64,000 bases of DNA from Flavobacterium gyeonganense (GCF_029625295.1 NZ_CP121112.1:1674001-1738000); one strand, 5' to 3'; counted from the stretch's first letter, positions 1 through 9,741 are shown. Notes: generated by a model from the letters alone, not told the origin. Numbers and translations: made by a program.

Positions 1-160
1 CAATTCATTTTTTTCTTCTTTAAAATTATACTACAAAGATGAGAAAAGCCCGCATACAATTCACACCAAAATAGTAATTATCTAAATATTAGGTTTGTTA
101 ATTAATGTTAACAAATCGCAAAAACAATGTCATTACTAAATGATTTTTAGCACTTTTAAC

Positions 161-168
161 TACATTTG
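161..168 (+). promoter_or_regulatory. Bacteroidota-type -7 promoter element for the MMPL exporter gene
   Basis: The octamer TACATTTG fits the Bacteroidota -7 consensus TAnnTTTG. It lies 20 bases before the ATG at 188, so transcription would begin around 175. An earlier in-frame ATG at 140 would lie upstream of this promoter, which supports 188 as the true start. No clear -33 TTG is visible. Confidence 0.45.
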
Positions 169-187
169 CATCCATTTTACAAATTTT

Positions 188-2554
188 ATGAAAAACGCTA
201 TAAAAGTAGGTTTTTGGGAAAAACTGGCCCGAATCATACTTAAAAACAGAATTATAATTCTAGTTATCCTTGCTGCTTTAACTATTTTCTTTGGTTTTCA
301 ATGGAGAAATCTTGCGATGACTTATACAGAAGCCAACCTGCTTCCTAAGGATCATATTGCCAATAAAGAATATCAAAAATTCCTGGATAAGTTTGGAGAA
401 GAAGGAAACCTGGTTGTAATTGGTTTTAAAGATCCTAAATTCTTTACTCCAAAAAATTATGCTGCATGGAATGAATTGATGACAGGCTTAAAAAAATCGA
501 AAGAAGTTGATTTGGTAGTTTCTTTAAATGATTTAAAAAAACTGGAAAAAGACACTGTTAACGAAAAATTTGTGCTTTCTCCCTTTATCGATCAGAGCAA
601 AGTTCTGGACCCTGCCTATTTAAAAAGTGTTCAGTACGATTTGTTTCATAATTTACCTTTTTACGAAGGCCTTTTATTCAATAAAGAAAGCGGAAGCGTC
701 CGTTCTGCAATTTACATCAACAAAAAACTGGTAAACACTGCCGGAAGAAAGACTTTTATCCTTGAAAATTTAGTTCCTAAAATCAACAAATTCGAAAAGA
801 CTACCGGTATTGACTTGAAAGTTTCCGGAATGCCATATATCAGAACCATCAATGCAGATGATATGAAAGGCGAAATCGGATTGTTTATCGGTGCTTCTCT
901 ATTGACCGTTTCCCTAATTTTCTTTTTCTTTTTCCGTTCATTCAGAGCTACGTTTATTTCGATTGTTATTTTAATTGTCGGCGTAACCTGGTCATTTGGA
1001 ACACTGGGATTGTTTGGCTATAAAATCACGATTTTAACTGCTATTATTCCGCCGCTGATTATCGTAATCGGAATCACGAACTGTATTTTCCTGATTAATA
1101 AATACCAGCAGGAAATTAAATTGCATAACAATCAGGCAAAAGCATTACAGCGTGTTATTTCAAAAATTGGACATGCTACTTTCATGACTAATTTAACAGC
1201 TGCAATTGGTTTTGCAACTTTGATGATTACAGGAAACGAATTGCTGTTTGAATTCGGATTAGTAACTTCTATCAACGTGCTTTCTGTTTATACGCTGACA
1301 CTTTTTATCGTGCCAATTATTTACAGTTTTATGCCATTGCCTAAAGCGAAACATTTATATCACTTAGATAAAACGTATATTTCGACGCTTTTAAACACCG
1401 TTACAACTATCGTTAAAGGCAAAAAGACAATCGTTTATTGCATTTACGCTGTTCTGTTTCTTGTGAGTTTAAATGGAGTCAGACAAATGAAAGTTTCAGG
1501 AAGTTTAATTGGCGAAATGCCAAAAACAGCTTCTTTCTTTAAGGACATTTTATTTTACGAAAAAGAATTCAACGGGGTTATGCCGTTGGAAATCATGGTT
1601 GACACTAAAAAGAAAAAAGGTGTTATGAAAGCTTCGACGATTCGTAAAATGGATGAACTTCAGAATACTATCTCTGAAATTCCGGAACTGGCAAAACCGG
1701 TTTCTGTAGTGAATCTGGTAAAATATTCTAAACAGGCTTTCTATAATGGAAATCCGGAATATTACCAATTGCCAACTTCACAGGAGCAGACTTTTATTTT
1801 GAGTTATGCTAAAAACGCGACCAAAAACAGTAAAGAGAACTTAATGAAAGCTTACGTTGATTCAACCGGACAATACGCGCGAATCACAACTTTTATGAAA
1901 GATATCGGAACAGATGAAATGGCAAAAGTAGAGGGAAAACTTCGCAAAAAAATTGATGAGATTTTCCCTAAAGACCGTTACGAAGTTACGATTACAGGAA
2001 AAGCTTTAGTTTTCCAGAAAGGAACAACTTATTTGGCGCATAACTTAATCGAGTCATTATTGTTTGCAATTTTGACTATTGCAATTTTGATGCTGTATTT
2101 ATTCCGTTCGTTCAAAATGGTAGCAGCTTCTTTGATTACGAATATTTTACCGCTTTGTATTACTTCTGGATTAATGGGTTATTTCGGAATTCCGCTTAAA
2201 CCTTCTACAATTTTGGTATTCAGTATCGCTTTCGGAATCTCGGTTGATAATGCAATTCAGTTTATGGCAAAATACAAAGATGAATTGACTCAAAATAAAG
2301 GAAAAGTAAAAAAATCTGTTTTCAGCGCTTTAAGAGAAACTGGAGTAAGTACATTCTACACTTCTATCGTTTTGATCCTAGGTTTTGCAACTTTTACATT
2401 ATCAAGCTTCAGCGGTACAATTGCTTTAGGAGGATTAATTTCTTGTACTTTGGTTTTTGCAATGTTTGCTAACTTGGTGGTATTACCTTCATTGGTTTTG
2501 ACTTTTGAGAAAAAGAAAACGAGAAAAGAGGAATTGGAGAATTTGGAGAAATAG
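188..2554 (+). CDS. MMPL/RND-superfamily exporter (SSD-type membrane protein)
   Basis: A 788-residue inner-membrane protein of the MMPL branch of the RND superfamily (COG1033 type), which moves lipids or hydrophobic compounds using the proton gradient. It has the duplicated layout of the family: a first membrane helix near residues 18-38, a large periplasmic loop, a helix bundle near 215-400, a second loop, and a last bundle near 630-770. Length is normal. The start at 188 is preferred over the in-frame ATG at 140, because it follows the -7 motif and puts a basic stretch right before the first helix. The tail is highly charged. It stands alone, followed by a short repeat and a small membrane protein. 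The substrate cannot be told from sequence. Confidence 0.85.
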   Translation: MKNAIKVGFWEKLARIILKNRIIILVILAALTIFFGFQWRNLAMTYTEANLLPKDHIANKEYQKFLDKFGEEGNLVVIGFKDPKFFTPKNYAAWNELMTGLKKSKEVDLVVSLNDLKKLEKDTVNEKFVLSPFIDQSKVLDPAYLKSVQYDLFHNLPFYEGLLFNKESGSVRSAIYINKKLVNTAGRKTFILENLVPKINKFEKTTGIDLKVSGMPYIRTINADDMKGEIGLFIGASLLTVSLIFFFFFRSFRATFISIVILIVGVTWSFGTLGLFGYKITILTAIIPPLIIVIGITNCIFLINKYQQEIKLHNNQAKALQRVISKIGHATFMTNLTAAIGFATLMITGNELLFEFGLVTSINVLSVYTLTLFIVPIIYSFMPLPKAKHLYHLDKTYISTLLNTVTTIVKGKKTIVYCIYAVLFLVSLNGVRQMKVSGSLIGEMPKTASFFKDILFYEKEFNGVMPLEIMVDTKKKKGVMKASTIRKMDELQNTISEIPELAKPVSVVNLVKYSKQAFYNGNPEYYQLPTSQEQTFILSYAKNATKNSKENLMKAYVDSTGQYARITTFMKDIGTDEMAKVEGKLRKKIDEIFPKDRYEVTITGKALVFQKGTTYLAHNLIESLLFAILTIAILMLYLFRSFKMVAASLITNILPLCITSGLMGYFGIPLKPSTILVFSIAFGISVDNAIQFMAKYKDELTQNKGKVKKSVFSALRETGVSTFYTSIVLILGFATFTLSSFSGTIALGGLISCTLVFAMFANLVVLPSLVLTFEKKKTRKEELENLEK

Positions 2555-2601
2555 TTTTTTATTTGCCACGAATTTCACGAATTGGCACGAATTAAAAAAT
2601 A

Positions 2602-3132
2602 ATGGAAAAAATCGAAATCTACTCAAGTAAGAAAAAAACGTTCTTATTATTAATTGGTTCTTTTCTATTTGTAGTTATTGGAATTTGTATGTTCATGGAT
2701 GCAGAAAACTTGAATACCTTTCGATTAAGAAGCCCGATTTTAATAAAAGGGATTGGAATTATTTCTGTTTTGTTTTTTGGCTTATGCTTTTCCCTTTCAA
2801 TCAAACAATTAATAAAAAATAAGCTTTTTCTAATTATTGATAAAAATGGGATTAATGTTAATCCGGAAAAGAATTCATCAGAATTTATAAAATGGAACAA
2901 TATTGAAGGATTTTCAGAACTAAAAATTCAAAGCCAAAAAATGGTGCTTATTAAAATTAATAATCCCGATTATTGGATTGAAAATGAAAAGAATCTAATA
3001 CGGAAAAAATTAACGCAATTTAATTTTACCAATTACGGTTCACCATTTTGCCTTTCAGCAGTTTCAATGCAAATAAATCATGCTGAACTTATGAAAGTAT
3101 TAAATCAAAATTTGAAGAAATACAAGAATTAA
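2602..3132 (+). CDS. Small two-helix membrane protein, STM3941-like
   Basis: A 176-residue protein with two hydrophobic helices (about residues 14-32 and 48-66) followed by a soluble domain. It resembles proteins labelled STM3941 family in Bacteroidota, which have two N-terminal helices and a PH-like C-terminal domain; the WNNIEGF stretch near residue 98 fits that type. No enzyme motif is visible and the role is unknown. It is AT-rich compared with asnS. It follows the exporter by 47 bases, across a short repeat containing cacgaatt units, so co-transcription is possible. The family assignment is from memory of sequence style. Confidence 0.6.
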   Translation: MEKIEIYSSKKKTFLLLIGSFLFVVIGICMFMDAENLNTFRLRSPILIKGIGIISVLFFGLCFSLSIKQLIKNKLFLIIDKNGINVNPEKNSSEFIKWNNIEGFSELKIQSQKMVLIKINNPDYWIENEKNLIRKKLTQFNFTNYGSPFCLSAVSMQINHAELMKVLNQNLKKYKN

Positions 3133-3151
3133 ACTAGGAAGTCAAACATAG

Positions 3152-3257
3152 TTTGTCATTCCGAGGAACGAGGAATCTCCGCAAGAAACTCCGCTCCAAT
3201 GATCGCTAATCTTTGTAGAGCTACTTACGGAGATTCCTCGTTCCTCGGAATGACAAA
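3152..3257. repeat. Long inverted repeat (REP-like palindrome)
   Basis: Two perfect 30-base arms (3152-3181 and 3228-3257) flank a 46-base loop. They begin TTTGTCATTCCGAGGAACG and end with its complement. Transcribed from either strand it would fold into a very strong hairpin. Related right-half units occur at 53655-53700 and 53777-53821. It probably belongs to a dispersed palindromic family; it contains no gene. Confidence 0.85.
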
Positions 3258-3315
3258 AATGAGAATAAATCATATATTCATATAAAAGATTGGGCTCTCA
3301 TGAAACCAAATGCCC

Positions 3316-3392
3316 TAGCCCTGATCGTAGCGGCATCCTTTCTATTTTTCCTTTAAAAATAGAAAGATATAGCGAAGAGCGGGAAACAGCTT
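3316..3392 (+). repeat. Dispersed structured element, copy 1
   Basis: One of three copies of an element whose outer parts are conserved (AGCCCTGATcGnAGCGGCATCC at the left, AAAGATATAGCG then GAGCnGG at the right), while the middle is a hairpin of changing sequence. Here the hairpin is built on TCTATTTTT and AAAAATAGAAA. Together with the inverted repeat just before it, it fills the 334-base gap before asnS. It may be a structured RNA such as the Rfam Flavo-1 motif, but that match is unverified. Confidence 0.7.
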
Positions 3393-3413
3393 CAAAAATT
3401 AATTATTATCGAT

Positions 3414-3421
3414 TATATTTG
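3414..3421 (+). promoter_or_regulatory. Bacteroidota-type -7 element for asnS
   Basis: TATATTTG fits TAnnTTTG exactly and lies 46 bases before the asnS start. Transcription would begin near 3428, giving a leader of about 40 bases. No convincing -33 TTG is seen. Confidence 0.5.
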
Positions 3422-3466
3422 CAGTTGTTCAAAACGAATATTATTTAATATCAATTATATATAAAA

Positions 3467-4912
3467 ATGAAACACACAAAGGTTAAAGACTTATTAAACA
3501 GTACGACGACGTTACAGGAAGTGAATGCAAAAGGTTGGGTGAGAACTTTTAGAAATAATCAGTTCATCGCGCTTAATGACGGTTCTACGATTAATAATAT
3601 TCAATGTGTAGTTGATTTTGAAAATACACCGGAAGAAACTTTAAAAAGAATCACGACCGGAGCTTCGGTTTCAGTTTTTGGAACTTTGGTTGAAAGTAAA
3701 GGTGCGGGTCAGAAATACGAAATTCAGGTTACAAAATTAGAAATCCTTGGAGATTCTGATGCTGAGAAATTCCCAATGCAGCCTAAAAAACATTCTTTAG
3801 AATTTTTACGTGAAAACGCTCACTTGCGCGTACGTACAAATGCTTTTGGTGCGATTATGCGTGTGCGTTCGGTTTTATCTTATGCGGTTCACAGCTATTT
3901 CCAGCAAAAAGGTTTTGTGTATGTAAATACGCCAATTATTACCGGAGCTGATGCTGAAGGTGCTGGAGAAATGTTTCAGGTAACTTCATTGCCTTTGGAT
4001 AATCTTCCAAAAAATGAAGAAGGAAACATTGATTTCAAAAAAGATTTCTTTGGAAAACATACCAACTTAACGGTTTCGGGACAATTAGAAGGGGAAACTT
4101 TCGCAATGGCTTTGGGTCAGATTTATACTTTTGGACCAACGTTTAGAGCAGAAAATTCAAATACTTCACGTCACCTGGCAGAATTCTGGATGATTGAACC
4201 AGAAGTTGCTTTCAACGACCTTGACGACAACATGGATTTGGCTGAAGATTTTATTCAGTACGTAATTAAATATGCTTTAGACAACTGTAAAGATGATTTG
4301 GCATTTTTAGAAGGAAGACTTCTGGAAGAAGAAAAATCGAAACCACAGGCAGAAAGAAGCGAAATGGCTTTGTTAGAGAAACTGAACTTCGTATTGGAAA
4401 ACAACTTCAAACGTGTTTCTTACACCGAAGCAATTGACATTTTAAGAGATTCAACGCCAAATAAAAAGAAGAAATTCCAATATTTAATCAACGAATGGGG
4501 AGCTGATTTACAGTCAGAACACGAGCGTTTCCTGGTTGAAAAACACTTTAAATGTCCAGTAATTTTATATGATTACCCGGCAAACATTAAAGCGTTTTAC
4601 ATGCGTTTGAACGACAACACAGAACCAGGAAGAGAAACAGTTCGTGCAATGGATATTCTTTTCCCTGGAATTGGAGAAATCGTTGGTGGTTCTGAAAGAG
4701 AAGAGCGTTACGATGTTCTTGTCGAAAAAATGGAAAAACTAGGAATTGACAAAGAAGAATTATACTGGTATTTAGACACCAGAAGATTTGGATCAGCAAC
4801 TCACGCAGGTTTCGGTTTAGGATTTGAGCGTCTGGTATTGTTTGTAACAGGAATGACAAACATTAGAGACGTAATTCCTTTCCCGAGAACTCCCGGAAGT
4901 GCTGAGTTTTAA
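3467..4912 (+). CDS. asnS: Asparagine--tRNA ligase
   Basis: A class II aminoacyl-tRNA synthetase of 481 residues that charges tRNA-Asn with asparagine in the cytosol. The N-terminal OB fold begins around residues 18-32 ([10 protein letters not shown]) and binds the anticodon. Motif 2 appears as [21 protein letters not shown], with the ATP-contacting arginine; motif 3 is [15 protein letters not shown] near the C-terminus. The [12 protein letters not shown] form and the ending [15 protein letters not shown] are typical of AsnS rather than AspRS. Length is normal. It is monocistronic, with its own -7 motif, and is followed by a palindrome rather than a gene on the same transcript. It is essential in bacteria that lack the GatCAB route. 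Confidence 0.97.
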   Translation: MKHTKVKDLLNSTTTLQEVNAKGWVRTFRNNQFIALNDGSTINNIQCVVDFENTPEETLKRITTGASVSVFGTLVESKGAGQKYEIQVTKLEILGDSDAEKFPMQPKKHSLEFLRENAHLRVRTNAFGAIMRVRSVLSYAVHSYFQQKGFVYVNTPIITGADAEGAGEMFQVTSLPLDNLPKNEEGNIDFKKDFFGKHTNLTVSGQLEGETFAMALGQIYTFGPTFRAENSNTSRHLAEFWMIEPEVAFNDLDDNMDLAEDFIQYVIKYALDNCKDDLAFLEGRLLEEEKSKPQAERSEMALLEKLNFVLENNFKRVSYTEAIDILRDSTPNKKKKFQYLINEWGADLQSEHERFLVEKHFKCPVILYDYPANIKAFYMRLNDNTEPGRETVRAMDILFPGIGEIVGGSEREERYDVLVEKMEKLGIDKEELYWYLDTRRFGSATHAGFGLGFERLVLFVTGMTNIRDVIPFPRTPGSAEF

Positions 4913-4974
4913 TCGATTTAGTTTAAAAAAGTTTCAGGTTTCAAGTTATTGGAACGTGAATTAAAATAATAAAA

Positions 4975-5044
4975 TTTGTTTCAGGTTTCAAGTTTCAAGT
5001 TGTGGCACGTTCTTCAACCTGAAACTTGAAACTTGAAACTTTTA
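4975..5044. repeat. Simple inverted repeat of gtttcaagtttcaagtt units
   Basis: The asnS-rpoN gap holds repeats of GTTTCAAGTTTCAAGTT followed, after about 20 bases, by the complementary AAACTTGAAACTTGAAAC. The transcript can fold into a long AU-rich stem and may end asnS transcription. A weaker copy starts near 4930. Confidence 0.6.
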
Positions 5045-5054
5045 ACAAAAACAA

Positions 5055-6515
5055 ATGCTAAAGCAATTTTTAAATTTAAAATTATCCCAAAAATTATCTC
5101 CACAGCAAATTCAGCTGATGAAGTTAATTCAGTTGCCTACGCAAGCTTTTGAACAACGTTTATTGGAAGAAATGAACGAAAATCCGGCTTTAGAGGCAGG
5201 ACAGGAAGACGAATACGAAGCAGATGAATTCGCTAATGAAGACTACGACGATTATGATGATGCAGAATCAGACAGAATCGAAGCGGAAGACATTAACATT
5301 GACGAGTACTTAAGTGACGACGATACGCCTGATTACAAAACTCAGGTTAATAATTATGGAGACGAAGAAGAACGTGAAACACCTTTTGCTTCGCCAATAA
5401 GTTTTCATCAGGATTTGATCAATCAGCTGAATACTTTTATTTTGAATGATGAAGAACGCGAAATCGCTGAATTCCTCGTTGGAAGTATTGATGATATGGG
5501 TTACATTCGCAGAAGTATTCCGGATATTGTTGACGATATGGCTTTTACTCAGGGTATTTATACTGATGAAGCAATGGTCGAAAAAATGCTGCATGTCATT
5601 CACGAACTCGAACCTTCAGGAGTTGGCGCACGTGATTTACAGGAGTGCTTATTGCTTCAGTTAAAACATAAAACACCAACAGAATATGTTGATTTAGCGA
5701 TTGACATTATCGAAAATCAGTTTGATGCTTTTACCAAAAAACATTACGATAAACTTTTACAGAAATATAGTGTTTCGAACGAACAGCTTAAAAAAGCGAT
5801 TCACGAAATCGAAAGATTAAACCCAAAACCGGGCGGTTCTTTTACAGGAAATAATAAAGTCACAGAAAATGTAGTTCCCGACTTCGCGATTAGAATTGTT
5901 GACGGCGAACTGGAACTAACTTTAAACGGAAGAAATGCCCCTTCCCTGCACGTTTCTAAAGATTATCAGGAAATGATGCAGACGTATAAAGATTCGCGTG
6001 ATAAATCTACGGCTCAGAAAGATGCTGTTCAGTTTATCAAACAAAAACTGGATTCGGCTAAATGGTTTATTGATGCGATCAGACAGCGTCAGGAAACATT
6101 ATTTGTGACCATGAATGCGATTATGCATTATCAGGAAGAATTTTTCCTGGACGGTGACGAAACCAAACTAAAACCCATGATCTTAAAAGATATTGCGGAT
6201 ATGGTTGGTCTGGATATTTCGACGATTTCACGTGTCGCTAACAGCAAATATGTTGAAACACCATACGGAACAAAACTGATAAAAGAATTTTTCTCTGAAG
6301 CGATGAAAAATGACCAGGGAGAAGATGTTTCTACTTTGGAAATCAAAAAAATCCTTAAAAATACCATTGAAGAAGAAGATAAAAGAAAACCACTTCCAGA
6401 CGATCAACTGGCTGAAATCTTAAAAGAAAAAGGATATCCGATTGCGAGAAGAACAATTGCTAAATATCGTGAACAATTGGATATTCCGGTTGCAAGGATG
6501 AGGAAAAAGATTTAA
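5055..6515 (+). CDS. rpoN: RNA polymerase sigma-54 factor
   Basis: A 486-residue sigma-54, which lets RNA polymerase open -24/-12 promoters only with an AAA+ activator. Region I is the Gln/Leu-rich N-terminus (LSPQQIQLMKLIQLPTQAFE); region II is very acidic (about residues 50-110). The core-binding and DNA-binding parts follow, and the RpoN box is present near the end as ARRTIAKYREQ. All signature parts are intact and the length is usual. It is followed by a strong terminator at 6531. It is relevant to this window because an NtrC-type activator lies at 28496-29836 and a candidate sigma-54 promoter at 31246-31264. Confidence 0.96.
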   Translation: MLKQFLNLKLSQKLSPQQIQLMKLIQLPTQAFEQRLLEEMNENPALEAGQEDEYEADEFANEDYDDYDDAESDRIEAEDINIDEYLSDDDTPDYKTQVNNYGDEEERETPFASPISFHQDLINQLNTFILNDEEREIAEFLVGSIDDMGYIRRSIPDIVDDMAFTQGIYTDEAMVEKMLHVIHELEPSGVGARDLQECLLLQLKHKTPTEYVDLAIDIIENQFDAFTKKHYDKLLQKYSVSNEQLKKAIHEIERLNPKPGGSFTGNNKVTENVVPDFAIRIVDGELELTLNGRNAPSLHVSKDYQEMMQTYKDSRDKSTAQKDAVQFIKQKLDSAKWFIDAIRQRQETLFVTMNAIMHYQEEFFLDGDETKLKPMILKDIADMVGLDISTISRVANSKYVETPYGTKLIKEFFSEAMKNDQGEDVSTLEIKKILKNTIEEEDKRKPLPDDQLAEILKEKGYPIARRTIAKYREQLDIPVARMRKKI

Positions 6516-6530
6516 TTTTTTTACAAATAG

Positions 6531-6565
6531 AAAACCCGACAAAATTCAGATTCTGTCGGGTTTTT
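6531..6565. terminator. Rho-independent terminator of rpoN
   Basis: An 11-base stem (AAAACCCGACA with TGTCGGGTTTT) around a 12-base loop, followed by T-rich sequence. It sits 15 bases after the rpoN stop and may also serve the convergent gene at 6582-7028. Confidence 0.85.
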
Positions 6566-6581
6566 ATTTGGATTAAAAAGC

Positions 6582-7028
6582 TTACTTATACTGGTCCGGG
6601 AATATTTTTACATTAAATAAAAACACTTTATTTTTATCACTGTAACTATAAACCAATGCATAATCATTTTCTCTAAAAACCTGTAGCCCCGGATTTGCTT
6701 TTGCTGTACCGATTAAGCTTTTCTCTATTTCCATTTTTATAACATTTACCTCAGCTTTTTCTTTCACAACATTCAACAAGGTAAGATTGTACTGAACCGT
6801 TCTTTCTTTATGTAAACTTACGCTATCCAGACGAATTCCTTCCTGAATAAGCAACGGGCAATTTTTATTGTATTTCACTACTAATTCCGTTACTTCTTTA
6901 TTTGCTTCTTCAGTACTTTCAGCAATAAAAAAATAGAAATAGCCCGCAACGCCCATTGCAATTACAATAATTGCTAAAAATAAAATATTCTGCTTTCTCA
7001 TGTTTGTATTATTAGGCTTATCACTCAT
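6582..7028 (-). CDS. Single-pass membrane protein of unknown function
   Basis: A 148-residue protein with one hydrophobic helix at about residues 14-34 and a roughly 115-residue domain that should lie outside the cytoplasmic membrane. No known motif is recognised; the soluble part has alternating charged and hydrophobic residues and one cysteine. Two starts are possible: the ATG at 7028 used here, or the internal Met-Arg-Lys start ten residues in, which gives a more compact signal anchor. The gene begins 2 bases after the end of tdk on the same strand, so the two are probably one transcript. The function is unknown. Confidence 0.7.
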   Translation of the reverse strand: MSDKPNNTNMRKQNILFLAIIVIAMGVAGYFYFFIAESTEEANKEVTELVVKYNKNCPLLIQEGIRLDSVSLHKERTVQYNLTLLNVVKEKAEVNVIKMEIEKSLIGTAKANPGLQVFRENDYALVYSYSDKNKVFLFNVKIFPDQYK

Positions 7029-7029
7029 T

Positions 7030-7614
7030 CTACTGGCTTTTTTTCATCGCATTAAAGTACGCTGCACGGCTAAGCGGTTCGTATTCCTCGGTTTCGCCAA
7101 GCATTACCAATTTATCATTATCCGTTTTTCTAAAGCTGTAATTGGCCAGATTTCCGGTTCTGGTACAAACGGCATGAACCTTTGTAACATATTCTGCTGT
7201 AGCCATAAGTCCCGGCATTGGACCAAATGGATTTCCTTTAAAATCCATATCCAGACCGGCAACAATAACACGAATTCCCTGATTCGCAAGATCGTTACAA
7301 ACCGTTATGATTTCATCATCAAAAAATTGGGCTTCATCAATTCCGATCACATCACAGCCCTGAGCTAAAATAGCAATATTGGCTGCTGCGGGAACCGGTG
7401 TTGAGCGAATTTCATTAGCATCGTGTGAAACGACCATTTCGTCATGATAGCGGGTATCTATGGCAGGTTTAAAGATTTCGACTCTTTGTTTGGCAAATTG
7501 GGCGCGCTTGAGCCTGCGGATTAACTCCTCGGTTTTACCCGAAAACATTGATCCACAAATAACTTCAATCCAGCCAAATTGTTCTTTGTGATTTACTGTA
7601 TTTTCGAGAAACAT
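7030..7614 (-). CDS. tdk: Thymidine kinase (type II)
   Basis: This enzyme phosphorylates thymidine to dTMP in the salvage pathway. The P-loop [15 protein letters not shown] (about residues 21-35), the Walker B-like DEAQFF and the substrate-loop YSFRKT identify it. I place the start at 7614 ([15 protein letters not shown]); the reading frame is open to 7800, but that extension has no family similarity. The result is 194 residues, the normal size. At the zinc-ribbon position only one cysteine (AVCTRTG) is visible, so the C-x2-C zinc pairs of many homologues appear to be missing. It is followed almost directly by the gene ending at 6582. Confidence 0.93.
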   Translation of the reverse strand: MFLENTVNHKEQFGWIEVICGSMFSGKTEELIRRLKRAQFAKQRVEIFKPAIDTRYHDEMVVSHDANEIRSTPVPAAANIAILAQGCDVIGIDEAQFFDDEIITVCNDLANQGIRVIVAGLDMDFKGNPFGPMPGLMATAEYVTKVHAVCTRTGNLANYSFRKTDNDKLVMLGETEEYEPLSRAAYFNAMKKSQ

Positions 7615-7844
7615 TTTGTATTTTTCTACCTTTAAAAATGAATAGTTTTTATTACTTTGTACTGGTAATAAACTCATGTAAAAAATTGTCCTTTTACACT
7701 TTTTCAAAAGTAGAGAATTTTTATGAAATTGAAGATTCGCTCGCGTTTTATTAACAGAAATAAATATCAGGCGAATTTCTTTCGCAAATAAAAAAGACAT
7801 TCAAAATATACTAAAATACCCTATTCACTATAATTTCAATAGTT

Positions 7845-8861
7845 ATGAAAAAAAAACTGGAAGCCGATTTAATCAGCATTGCACATCGAATTTTAAAGCT
7901 TAAAAACAAATCCGATATCAATCAATTGTATCTGGAAACACAGAAATTATATGAAAAATTAACTGTACTAAAATTTGTAGAAGAAAATTTCGACGATATA
8001 AAACCCACTATCGGATACAGCGAAATAGAATCTCAGATTGCAACTGTTTTTGACAAAGAGGAAAATCTTCCTGCAGAAATTAAGGCTGAAGAAACAGTTC
8101 CGGCTGTTGTTGAAGAAACTGTAACTGAAGCAGAAGTTATTGCCGAACCTGAAATTATTGAATCAACTCCGATTGAAGTCGTTGCTGAAGTTCCAAAAGT
8201 TACTGCGCAAAAAGAAACTGTAGTCGATATTCCTATAGAAAAAGTAGAGGAAATGGCTGCAAAAATGGAAGAACCTGTTGCTGAAACCAAGACACAAACA
8301 GAACCATCTGAAGAATTTTCTTTCAAAACAGTAAGCGATTTAAAACCAATTCCGGATTTTAAACCTGTATTTGAATTAGAAAAAGAAGAAATAAAACCTG
8401 AAGAATCAAAAGCACAAACTCCTGCAAAATCGGACGCTGTTACAATTTCGCTGGAAGATATTCTGGGTGTTAGTTATGTAGATGCACAATTTGTTAAAGT
8501 AGATGATGTTAAAGATGTTTCTTCTCCTCCTGTAGCTTCAATAAATGAATTTCAGGAGAAACAGGCACCAGTTCAGGCTACAATTGCAGAACCAGTAAAA
8601 ACAAAGACAGTTCCGTTAAATGAAAAACTGGCCAGAGGTTTCCATATTGATCTGAATGACCGTATTGCCTTTACCAAAAATCTTTTCGGAAACAATACCG
8701 AAGATTACAGCCGTGTTTTAAATCAACTGTTAACATTTGACAGTTTCAGTGAAGCCAAAGAATTCATAGAAACGATGGTAAAACCGGATTATAACGACTG
8801 GCAGGGAAAAGAGGATTATGAAGAACGTTTTCTGGGAATTATTGAGAAGAAATTTTCATAA
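7845..8861 (+). CDS. Conserved hypothetical protein with Glu/Pro/Val-rich linker
   Basis: A 338-residue cytosolic protein in three parts. A helical N-terminal domain (residues 1-60) is followed by a low-complexity linker rich in Glu, Val, Pro and Thr (about 65-245) and a conserved-looking C-terminal domain (about 255-338, containing FHIDLNDRIAFTKNLFGN and ending EERFLGIIEKKF). No signal peptide or enzyme motif is seen. The end domains look like protein-binding or scaffold modules. It sits 37 bases before rsmI on the same strand, so the two may be one operon, and starts divergently from tdk. The function is unknown. Confidence 0.75.
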   Translation: MKKKLEADLISIAHRILKLKNKSDINQLYLETQKLYEKLTVLKFVEENFDDIKPTIGYSEIESQIATVFDKEENLPAEIKAEETVPAVVEETVTEAEVIAEPEIIESTPIEVVAEVPKVTAQKETVVDIPIEKVEEMAAKMEEPVAETKTQTEPSEEFSFKTVSDLKPIPDFKPVFELEKEEIKPEESKAQTPAKSDAVTISLEDILGVSYVDAQFVKVDDVKDVSSPPVASINEFQEKQAPVQATIAEPVKTKTVPLNEKLARGFHIDLNDRIAFTKNLFGNNTEDYSRVLNQLLTFDSFSEAKEFIETMVKPDYNDWQGKEDYEERFLGIIEKKFS

Positions 8862-8898
8862 CCCTTTCGTTTCACATTTTACATTTCATAAATAAACT

Positions 8899-9624
8899 AT
8901 GTCAAAACTATATATCGTTCCAACGCCAATAGGCAATCTTGAAGATATGACTTTTCGCGCCATTCGTGTTTTGAAAGAAGTCGATCTGATTTTGGCCGAA
9001 GACACCAGAACGAGCGGTAAACTTTTAAAGCATTTTGAAATTGGCACGCACATGCACAGCCATCATATGCATAACGAACATAAAACCACCGAAAATCTAA
9101 TCGCCCGCCTGAAAGCCGGTGAAACGATTGCTTTAATTTCAGATGCAGGAACTCCGGCCATTTCAGATCCCGGATTTTTACTGACCCGGGCCTGTGTTGA
9201 AAATAAAATTGAAGTAGAATGCCTTCCGGGTGCAACGGCTTTTGTTCCCGCCTTAGTAAACAGCGGATTACCGAATGACCGATTTATTTTTGAAGGTTTC
9301 CTTCCAGAGAAAAAAGGACGCCAGACACGATTTTTGGCTTTAGCCGAAGAAACCCGAACGATGATTTTGTATGTTTCACCACATAAATTGGTCAAAACAT
9401 TAGCTGAATTTATTACTTATTTTGGAGGGGACCGACAAGTGTGTGTTTCGAGAGAATTATCAAAATTACACGAAGAAAATGTACGAGGAACTGCGAAAGA
9501 AGTTTTGGCACATTTTGAAAAAACAGCACCGAGAGGTGAAATTGTTGTTGTTGTTGCTGGGAAAACAATAGAAAAAGAAGCTAAAAGAAGTAAATATTCG
9601 AAGGACGACGAAGACGAAAATTGA
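8899..9624 (+). CDS. rsmI: 16S rRNA (cytidine(1402)-2'-O)-methyltransferase
   Basis: A SAM-dependent tetrapyrrole-methylase-fold enzyme of 241 residues that 2'-O-methylates C1402 in the decoding centre of 16S rRNA. The N-terminal signature VPTPIGNLEDMTFRA, the SAM-pocket stretch SDAGTPAISDPG and the downstream LPGATAFVPALV are typical of RsmI. Length is normal for Bacteroidota, slightly shorter than in E. coli. It lies 37 bases after the linker-rich hypothetical gene. The C-terminal tail is strongly charged. Confidence 0.95.
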   Translation: MSKLYIVPTPIGNLEDMTFRAIRVLKEVDLILAEDTRTSGKLLKHFEIGTHMHSHHMHNEHKTTENLIARLKAGETIALISDAGTPAISDPGFLLTRACVENKIEVECLPGATAFVPALVNSGLPNDRFIFEGFLPEKKGRQTRFLALAEETRTMILYVSPHKLVKTLAEFITYFGGDRQVCVSRELSKLHEENVRGTAKEVLAHFEKTAPRGEIVVVVAGKTIEKEAKRSKYSKDDEDEN

Positions 9625-9657
9625 AATAATTATCACAGATTAATAAACAAATAAAAC

Positions 9658-9717
9658 CCAAATTACATAAATTTTCACTAATTCAATTTGCGTAAATTTG
9701 TGTAATTCGTGGTTAAA
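9658..9717. repeat. Imperfect inverted repeat, aaattacacaaattt family, copy 1
   Basis: A degenerate palindrome (AAATTACATAAATTTT against AAATTTGTGTAATT) between rsmI and the HopJ-family gene. It is the same family as the perfect copy at 10151-10211 and has no coding potential. Confidence 0.6.
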
Positions 9718-9741
9718 AAACTAAGCATAAAAAAATAAGTC

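Noticed and set aside
1..139. A possible start of a minus-strand gene at positions 1-8 (CAT at 6-8) and its promoter near 36
   Set aside because: Only two codons would be inside the window and CATCTTTG is not a good -7 match; there is not enough to call a gene.
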